33,374 nucleotides of DNA from Acidobacteriota bacterium (lineage in GTDB: Bacteria; Acidobacteriota; Polarisedimenticolia; Gp22-AA2): positions 6,303 to 39,676 of the forward strand of contig QHXZ01000003.1 in NCBI GenBank assembly GCA_003223165.1. Reading direction: 5' to 3'. Positions 20,519 through 27,613 of this stretch are shown one piece after another (the stretch's first letter is position 1; each line of letters starts with the position of its first letter). The notes under the pieces were generated by a model that was not told the origin of the DNA, did not search any database, and was given only the letters and a program-made list of their open reading frames with translations. A program made the position numbers and the translations under genes.

Positions 20519-21830
20519 ATGCCGCTGCCGGTGGTCGCCATCGTCGGCGCACCGAACGTGGGCAAATCCACTCTGCATGCTGGGGCGCCGGCAGGCGATC
20601 GTGTCGGACCTCCCAGGGGTGACGCGAGACAGGATCGCCGCGTCCTGCGATCTCTATGGCGACCGGGTGACGCTCGTCGACACGGGCGGGGTGGTCACCG
20701 GGGCGGCCGACGATCTCACCCGCCGCGTGCGCGCCGAGGCGCTCAAGGCGGTCGAGGAGGCCGACCTGATCCTCTTCGTGGTGGACGCGCGCGCAGGCCT
20801 GACGGCCCTCGACCTCGAAGTGGCCTCTCTCCTGCGTGTCTCGGGGAAGCGGGTCCTGACCGTCGCCAACAAGATCGACGCGGCCAGCCTCGAGGGGAGC
20901 GAGGGGGAGGCCCACGGCCTCGGCCTGGGCGAGGTGGTGCCTCTGTCGGCCGAGCAAGGGCGCGGGATCGACGAGCTCGTCGATCGGCTGCGCGCCGCCC
21001 TGCCGCCCCGCGCCTCCACGGAGGAGCAGCGCGGGGTTCCGATCGCCATCATCGGCCGCCCCAACGTCGGCAAATCCTCCCTCTTCAACCGCATCGTCCG
21101 CGAGGAGCGCGTCGTCGTCGCTCCGGAGCCGGGCACGACGCGCGATCCGATCGACGCCCTCTTCGAGCATCGCGGCGTCCTGTACCGCGTCATCGACACG
21201 GCCGGCATCCGCAGGCGCGCCAAGAGCAGCGGCGAGGAGGTCGAGTGGGTCAGCGTGCTCAAGGCGCGGCAGGCGCTGGACGAGGCGGAGATCGCCATCG
21301 CCCTCGTGGATGCCTCCGTGGCGGTCGGACACCAGGACCTGGCCTTGCTCGGCCTCATGGCGCAGGGCCACACGCCCACCGTGCTGGCGGCCAACAAGAT
21401 CGATCGGCTGGCGGAGCGCGCCGGCGCGCTCGAGGAGGCGCTGGCGTCGATCGGCGGCGCGCTGCGATTCGCGCCGCACGTGCCGCTGGTGCCGATCTCG
21501 GCCCTGAACGGACAGGGGATCCCGCGACTCCTCGATACCGTCGAGCGCGTGCGCGAGGAGAGCCGCCGGTCCTTCCCCACCGCGGACCTGAACCGCGCGC
21601 TGGCCGACGTCCTGCGGGAGAAGCAGCCGCCCTCCGACGGCGGCAGGGAAGTCCGCTTCTACTCCATGGCGCAGACAGGCGGCCCGCCCCCGCGCTTCGC
21701 GATCTTCGGCAACGGCCGCAGGGTGGACGCTTCCTACCAGCGCTTCATGGAGAGCCGGCTGCGACAGAGGCTCGGCCTCGACGCGACGCCGCTCGTCCTC
21801 AGCTTCCGCCGCCGGCGGGCCTCGCGTTGA
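20519..21830 (+). CDS. der: Ribosome assembly GTPase Der (EngA), reading frame interrupted near codon 19
   Basis: Frame 20519: MPLPVVAIVGAPNVGKSTL. It then jumps to the frame of ORF 20463: MLGRRQAIVSDLPGVTRDRIA. Second GTPase domain IIGRPNVGKSSLFNRIV, NKIDR, KH-like C-terminus. Frame disrupted at ~20575. Confidence 0.93.
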
Positions 21831-21855
21831 CCCTCCCTGGAGCGGATGTTATATT
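21827..21855 (+). promoter_or_regulatory. sigma70-type promoter TTGACC-N17-TATATT (extended -10) upstream of the mglA-like gene
   Basis: TTGACC 21827-21832 contains the der TGA stop; 17-nt spacer ending TGT; TATATT 21850-21855; ATG at 21877. Confidence 0.65.
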
Positions 21856-21876
21856 GCCGTCGCCCTGGGAGATCGG

Positions 21877-23208
21877 ATGGTCCTCTTCAATTACTCGACC
21901 CGCGAGCTGACGGCGAAGATCGTCTACTACGGCCCCGGCCTCTGCGGCAAGACCTCCAACCTCCAGTACGTCTACGACTCCCTGCCCGACAGCGTCAAGA
22001 AAGGAAAGATGCTGTCGCTCGCCACCAAGACCGACAGGACCCTCTTCTTCGATTTCCTGCCGATCGAGCTCGGCCAGATCCGCGGCATGAAGACCCGGCT
22101 GCAGCTCTACACCGTCCCCGGCCAGGTCTTCTATAACTCGACCCGCAAGCTGGTGCTCAAGGGTGTGGACGGCGTCGTCTTCGTCGCCGACTCCCAGGGG
22201 AAGATGCTCGAGGCGAACGCCGAGAGCTACAAGAACCTCGAGGACAACCTGCGCGAGATGGGGATCCGCCTCGAGGAGATCCCGCTCGTCATGCAGTTCA
22301 ACAAGCGGGATCTGCCGAACCTCGCCTGCGTGGAAGAGATGAACACCGAGATCAATCGACACAACGCCCCTTTCTACGAGGCGGTGGCGACGACCGGCAT
22401 CGGCGTCGAGGACACGCTCAAGGCGATCACCAAGCTGGTGCTGAACAACCTCTCGGCGAAATACAAGCTGGAGGGAGGAGGGCCGCCCGCCGAGGCGCCC
22501 GGGCCGCACCCGGCCGCCGACCGCCCTCCCGCGGTCGCCGCGCCACGGCCCGCTCCGCCTCCGCGCGCCGCCGCTCCCGCGCGCGCCGTCGCCCCCGCCG
22601 CGGCGCGCTCTGCCGCGGCGCCCGCCCATGAGCCGTACCTCGAGGAGGGCGCTCTCGATCTGGAGGAGGTGGAGCCCCTGGAGACCCCGCTCCCGCCCTC
22701 CGCCCGCCGCGCCGTCCGCCCCGCGGCGGCGCCCTCGCCACCCGCGCGCCCGCGCGCCGCGCCCTCCTCCGCGCCCGCCGACGAAGAGATCTTCGACCTG
22801 GGCGACGAGATCGACCTGCCGGGCCTCGAGGAGCCGCAGAGCGGCACCATCGACCTGGGGGAGGACCTCCTGCAGGAGCTGGAGGAAGAGCCGGTCCGCG
22901 CCGCGATGCCTCAGGCACCCGCCCGACCGCCGGCGCGCGCCGCCGCGCCGGGGCCTCCGCTGCGCGCCGTGCGAGCCGAGGCGCCGGCGGCGATCGAGGA
23001 GCCGCTCGATCTCGACGAACCGCTGGACCTGGGCGAGGAATGGGACGAGCCGGCCCCCTCCACCTCTTCTCCCGGGCCGGACGCGCCGATCGACATCGGC
23101 CCCCTGGCGCCCGGGCAGGAGAAGGCCATCGCCGTGCCGGTGACCGCGACCATCAACGGGAGGCCGGTGCGCCTCACCCTGAAGGTCACGGTCCGCCTGC
23201 CGCGCTGA
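21877..23208 (+). CDS. MglA-type small Ras-like GTPase with long C-terminal extension
   Basis: MVLFNYSTRELTAKIVYYGPGLCGKTSNLQ (G1), YTVPGQVFYNSTRKLVLKGVDGVVFVADSQ (G3), MQFNKRDLPN (G4); Pro/Ala-rich and acidic tail from about 22465. Confidence 0.92.
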   Translation: MVLFNYSTRELTAKIVYYGPGLCGKTSNLQYVYDSLPDSVKKGKMLSLATKTDRTLFFDFLPIELGQIRGMKTRLQLYTVPGQVFYNSTRKLVLKGVDGVVFVADSQGKMLEANAESYKNLEDNLREMGIRLEEIPLVMQFNKRDLPNLACVEEMNTEINRHNAPFYEAVATTGIGVEDTLKAITKLVLNNLSAKYKLEGGGPPAEAPGPHPAADRPPAVAAPRPAPPPRAAAPARAVAPAAARSAAAPAHEPYLEEGALDLEEVEPLETPLPPSARRAVRPAAAPSPPARPRAAPSSAPADEEIFDLGDEIDLPGLEEPQSGTIDLGEDLLQELEEEPVRAAMPQAPARPPARAAAPGPPLRAVRAEAPAAIEEPLDLDEPLDLGEEWDEPAPSTSSPGPDAPIDIGPLAPGQEKAIAVPVTATINGRPVRLTLKVTVRLPR

Positions 23209-23221
23209 GACACCCCGGCCG

Positions 23222-24037
23222 ATGAGCGACGGCGACGCCCCTCCGCTCGCGCCGGCCCCGCCGCCGGGCGCGAGCGCGCGGCGGCTGAGACGGGCCCCCG
23301 AGCAGCGCGAGATGGCCCTGATCCTGGGGCTGGCCTTCTTCCTCAACCTCTTCCCGGGATCCCTCCTGCAATGGCTCCATTTCCGCTGGGGCCTGCTCCT
23401 CACCCAGACTCTGTTCATCGCCGGTCCGGCGGTCCTGGCGATCCGCTGGTTCTACCTCGACGGTCGCGTCGTCCTGCGGCTGCGGCGGCCGAGCCTGGCG
23501 GCGCTCGGCGGCACCGCCCTGGCGACCGCCGGGCTCAACCATCTCCTGAACCTGGCCGGTGCCTGGCAGGACCGGGTCTTTCCGATGCCCGAGGCCCTGC
23601 GCGTCCTGTGGGAAGGGCTGCTGGCCTACCATGGGCCGCGAGATTTCGCGCTTCTGATCCTCCTGTTCGGAGTCGTTCCGGCCATCTGCGAGGAGATCCT
23701 TTTCCGCGGCTTCCTGCAGGCTGGATTCGTGCAGGTCCTGGAGAGTCCCGCGAAGGGGATCGCCCTGACCGCCCTGGTGTTCGCCGGCTTCCACCTGGAT
23801 CCTTGGCGCTTTCCGACCCTGCTCGTGCTCAGCCTGTTCCTCGGTTACCTCGCGCACGCGACGGGGAGCCTGGCGCCGCCGATATTGGCGCACGCCCTCA
23901 ACAACGTGATGTCGATCAGCCTGGCCGATGCGAGCGGCCAGGGATCCGGCGCGCTCGGCGCGTCGGCGCCGGGCATCCTCGGTGCGCTGGTCCTCTGCGC
24001 GGCGGGAATGCTGCTGGTGCGCCGCTCCGCCGCGTGA
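23222..24037 (+). CDS. CPBP-family intramembrane metalloprotease
   Basis: EEILFRGFLQAGF, FAGFHLDPWRFP, HALNNVMS; hydrophobic TM segments. Confidence 0.88.
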   Translation: MSDGDAPPLAPAPPPGASARRLRRAPEQREMALILGLAFFLNLFPGSLLQWLHFRWGLLLTQTLFIAGPAVLAIRWFYLDGRVVLRLRRPSLAALGGTALATAGLNHLLNLAGAWQDRVFPMPEALRVLWEGLLAYHGPRDFALLILLFGVVPAICEEILFRGFLQAGFVQVLESPAKGIALTALVFAGFHLDPWRFPTLLVLSLFLGYLAHATGSLAPPILAHALNNVMSISLADASGQGSGALGASAPGILGALVLCAAGMLLVRRSAA

Positions 24038-24101
24038 AGCGCGGAAGGGCGCGTGCTATACTTTCGGTTTCGCGACATCGCGCAGAGGAGGATCCGCCAC
24101 C

Positions 24102-25182
24102 ATGAACGTCTCCCGTGCCGCGGCCCTGGGCGCGGCAATCTGCCTGGCTCTCGCCGCTCCCGCGGCGCCGGAGTCCGGCCCGCTGTTCAGCTCCTACCCG
24201 TCCTTCGGCGCCAAGTTCAACCTCGACACGGAGAAGTTCTCCCTGGTCACGAACCTCGTGGTCTACAACATCAGCGGCCAGACCTTCACCGACGTGAGCT
24301 TCAAGCAGACCTACCCGGACGGCGTGACGGTGAAGGAGACCTACCAGCGGGACGTGGGGACCGAGGCGACGGGGGAGCAGTCGTCGGCGCGCAAGGTCGA
24401 GGGGAACGTCTTCTTCGCCAGCCTGCAGACCTACAAGAACCGCCAGTACGTGGTCATCTTCAACGAGCTCGACCTGGCCCGGCGCCTCAACCAGATCACT
24501 TTCCCCGGGGTCGAGATCACCTACACCGATCCCGCCGGGCAGCGCCAGACGGCCAAGCTGCAGGACAGCAGCTACGATCTGTTCATCTACTCGAACGTGG
24601 TCGGCGGGCTCGAGCGCTTCATCCGCAAGTACAACTTTCGCGCCCATCGCCGCCAGCGCGCAGGGCCGCTTCCCGACCGGCATCATCGGCACGTTCCCCG
24701 GCGAGGACCAGTACAACGGCCACTTCCGCCTGCGCAGCGGCCCGCCGGACGACAACATCCAGATCGTGGTGGCCTACAGAGGGGTCAACAAGAAGGAGAA
24801 AGTCGCCGACCGCGACACGCTGCTCAAGAACCTGCGCGACTACCTGCGCTGGTGCGGCGAGTTCGAGATCCGCCAGGAGGGCCTCCAGGTGACCCAGGGC
24901 AACTGGAAGAAGTACGACGGCGCCTGGAGCGTCGAGGGGCGCTGGGTGGACACCATCAAGGACCGCCTGGGCGAAGGTCCCTTCAAGGCGAAGGTCTTCT
25001 TCAGCGGGCGCGAAGACGTCGAGTACTACGTCCTGGGCGTGGCCCATGGCCGCGGACTGGGAGCGGAAGGCAGCGCCAAGCCGAACCCCGAGAAGGAGGC
25101 GCAGCTGGCCGCCCAGATCGATCGCCTCCTCGACACCTTCAAGTCGGACATCGTGCCCCTCTCCTACGAGAGGCGGCACTAG
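24102..25182 (+). CDS. Hypothetical secreted protein, reading frame interrupted by a 1-nt shift at ~24636
   Basis: Signal-peptide-like start MNVSRAAALGAAICLALAAPAAP. Frame of ORF 23928 runs to ...FIRKYNF, then the frame of ORF 24766 (APIAASAQGRFPTGIIGTFPGEDQYNGHFRLRSGPPDDNIQIVVAYRGVNKKEK...) runs to TAG at 25182. Confidence 0.75.
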
Positions 25183-25197
25183 GACCCTGTTCCCCGA

Positions 25198-26007
25198 TCA
25201 GGATCGCCCGGGTGAGGCGGGGGATGGCGAAGCCCCCGGCTCCGCGGGAAGCGGCGCCGGCTGGGGAGGGGGCCGGGGACCGGAGATGGTCTCGGCCGTG
25301 AACACCTCGATGCGCGCCCCTTGCGCCCAGGCACCCGGGGGCAGCGCCGCCTGCTTGCACAATTCGTCCAGCGCCCGTTCGGCGTTCAAGCCCTGGGAGC
25401 CGGCCACTCCGGGCAGGAAGACCGCGCGCCGCCCCCACTTCTCCAGGAAGATCCCGTGCCGATCGATCTGGATGGCCTCCGGCCCGCCGACCCGGTGGCG
25501 CTCGCCGATCACCTCGATCTCGACCGCGAGGTCGGGAAGCTCGAGGTCGGTCAGCGGCAGGAAGCGCGGGTCGCGCGTGGCGGCGCGGCGCGTGAAGACG
25601 ATCACCTGCTGGTAGAGCGGCCGCGTCGGCTCGATGTCGCCCTGCCGCCCCCGCACCTTGTCCCCCTTCTTGAGGGTCACGAAGCAACCCCGCTTGGCCA
25701 TCAGGCGCGGCGTGAAGGCGTATCCCTCCAGGTCGCTGTCCCTGATCGGATGGTTCGTCAGGTGTCCGGCGAGGGTCCGCCAGGCGAGGCTCAGGAGCAG
25801 GTCGCGCTCTCCCGGCTCGAGCCGAGCGTTCAGGTCGACGGTCGGCGTGGACGAAGGGGAGGGCGCGGGGGTGGGGGTCTCCTCGGGTGGAACTTCCGGG
25901 GGCGGGGCCTCCTGCGGGGGCGTCTGGGCGCGGGCGGCCGGCGGGCACAGGAGCAAGGCGAGCATCGTGGCGAGCAGGCTTCGACGCATGCCCGCACACT
26001 GTAGCAT
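25198..26007 (-). CDS. Secreted AMMECR1-domain-like protein
   Basis: Signal peptide (MRRSLLATMLALLLCPPAARA), Pro-rich linker, then AMMECR1-like GCFVTLKKGDKVRGRQGDIEPTRPLYQQVIVFTRRAATRDPRFLPLTDLELPDLAVEIEVIG...VFLPGVAGSQGLNAERALDELCKQAAL. True start may be ATG 25989. Confidence 0.72.
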   Translation of the reverse strand: MLQCAGMRRSLLATMLALLLCPPAARAQTPPQEAPPPEVPPEETPTPAPSPSSTPTVDLNARLEPGERDLLLSLAWRTLAGHLTNHPIRDSDLEGYAFTPRLMAKRGCFVTLKKGDKVRGRQGDIEPTRPLYQQVIVFTRRAATRDPRFLPLTDLELPDLAVEIEVIGERHRVGGPEAIQIDRHGIFLEKWGRRAVFLPGVAGSQGLNAERALDELCKQAALPPGAWAQGARIEVFTAETISGPRPPPQPAPLPAEPGASPSPASPGRS

Positions 26008-26065
26008 CGGGGCGCTGGCCCATCAAGGCGGATACGGCCGCCGCGCGCCGCCCGCCGGGCGCGCG

Positions 26066-26093
26066 TTGACGGGGGACGGCGCTATGCTATAAT
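26066..26093 (+). promoter_or_regulatory. sigma70-type promoter TTGACG-N16-TATAAT with TGC extended -10, upstream of glnA
   Basis: TTGACG 26066-26071, 16-nt spacer ending TGC, consensus TATAAT 26088-26093; RBS GGAAAGGAG ahead of ATG 26145. Confidence 0.75.
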
Positions 26094-26144
26094 TCGCGCC
26101 TTCACCGGGCACCCCTCATCCACGGAAAGGAGCGACCGACCCCC

Positions 26145-27560
26145 ATGAGAAAGCCGGCGGACGTGTTGAAGCTGGTCAAGGACAACGACATCAAGATCGT
26201 CGACCTGCGGTTCATGGACCTGCCCGGTCTGTGGCAACACTTCTCGGTGCCGACGCACGAGCTGAGCGAGAAGTCGTTCGAGGAGGGGTTCGGGTTCGAC
26301 GGCTCGAGCATCCGGGGATTCCAGGCGATCAACGAGAGCGACATGCTGGTCGTGCCGGATCCCGAGGGCGCCTTCGTCGATCCGTTCACCGAGGTCCCGA
26401 CCCTCAACATCATCTGCAACGTCGTCGATCCGGTGACCAAGGAGCGCTACGGCCGCGACCCGCGCGCCATCGCCCAGAAGGCCGAGAATTACCTCCAGTA
26501 CACGCGCATCGCCGACACGGCGTACTTCGGGGCCGAGGCCGAGTTCTTCATCTTCGACGACGTGCGCTTCGATCAGAACGCGCACTGCGGCTACTACTAC
26601 GTCGACTCGGTCGAGGGACAGTGGAACTCGGGCCGCGAGGAGGGCCCGAACCTCGGGTACAAGCCCCGGCACAAGGAAGCCTACTTCCCGGTGCCGCCCC
26701 ACGATCACTTCCAGGACCTGCGCTCGGAGATGGTGCTGAACCTCGAACGTTGCGGGTTGACCGTCGAGGCGCACCATCACGAGGTCGCGACGGGCGGGCA
26801 GATGGAGATCGACGTCCGCTACAACAGCCTGACGCGCGCCGCCGACAACGTCACCATCTACAAGTACGTGGTCAAGAACACGGCCATCAAGCGGGGGAGG
26901 TCGGTCACTTTCATGCCGAAGCCGCTCTTCGGGGACAACGGCTCGGGCATGCACTGCCACCAGAGCCTCTGGAAGGGCGGCAAGAACCTGTTCGCCGGGG
27001 AGGGATACGGCGGATTCTCCGAGATGGGGCTGCACTACATCGGCGGCCTGCTGAAGCACTCGGCCGCCCTGGCGGCGATCATCGCCCCCACCACCAACTC
27101 CTACAAGCGCCTGACCCCCGGCTTCGAGGCCCCGGTGAACCTGGCTTATTCCCGGCGCAACCGCTCGGCCGCCATCCGCATCCCGATGATCTCCACCAGC
27201 CCGTCGGCCATCCGGCTCGAGTACCGGCCGCCCGATCCGTCCTGCAATCCCTACCTCGCCTTCGCGGCCATGATGATGGCGGGGCTCGACGGGATCGAGA
27301 ACCGGACCGACCCGGGCAAGCCGCTCGACAAGGACATCTACGGGCTCGGGCCCCAGGAACTGAAGAACATCCCCTCGCTGCCGGGGTCGCTCGACGCGGC
27401 CCTGAAGCACCTCGAGGACGATCACGACTTCCTCCTCAAGGGCGACGTCTTCACCGAGGACAACGTCCGCCTGTGGATCGAGTACAAGCGCGAGCGCGAG
27501 GTGAACCCGATGCGCCTGCGGCCTCACCCGTACGAGTTCGCCCTCTACTACGACATTTGA
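26145..27560 (+). CDS. glnA: Glutamine synthetase type I
   Basis: [60 protein letters not shown]; adenylylation-type Tyr segment [12 protein letters not shown]. Confidence 0.97.
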   Translation: MRKPADVLKLVKDNDIKIVDLRFMDLPGLWQHFSVPTHELSEKSFEEGFGFDGSSIRGFQAINESDMLVVPDPEGAFVDPFTEVPTLNIICNVVDPVTKERYGRDPRAIAQKAENYLQYTRIADTAYFGAEAEFFIFDDVRFDQNAHCGYYYVDSVEGQWNSGREEGPNLGYKPRHKEAYFPVPPHDHFQDLRSEMVLNLERCGLTVEAHHHEVATGGQMEIDVRYNSLTRAADNVTIYKYVVKNTAIKRGRSVTFMPKPLFGDNGSGMHCHQSLWKGGKNLFAGEGYGGFSEMGLHYIGGLLKHSAALAAIIAPTTNSYKRLTPGFEAPVNLAYSRRNRSAAIRIPMISTSPSAIRLEYRPPDPSCNPYLAFAAMMMAGLDGIENRTDPGKPLDKDIYGLGPQELKNIPSLPGSLDAALKHLEDDHDFLLKGDVFTEDNVRLWIEYKREREVNPMRLRPHPYEFALYYDI

Positions 27561-27613
27561 TCCGGGGGGCGACCCTTCTCCATGCCCGCGCACCCGACTA
27601 GCGAGGCCCGCGG

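Noticed and set aside
24620-24660. Programmed +1 frameshift in the secreted hypothetical gene
   Set aside because: No recognised slippery motif, stop codon at the shift site or stimulatory structure; a homopolymer-type indel is simpler.
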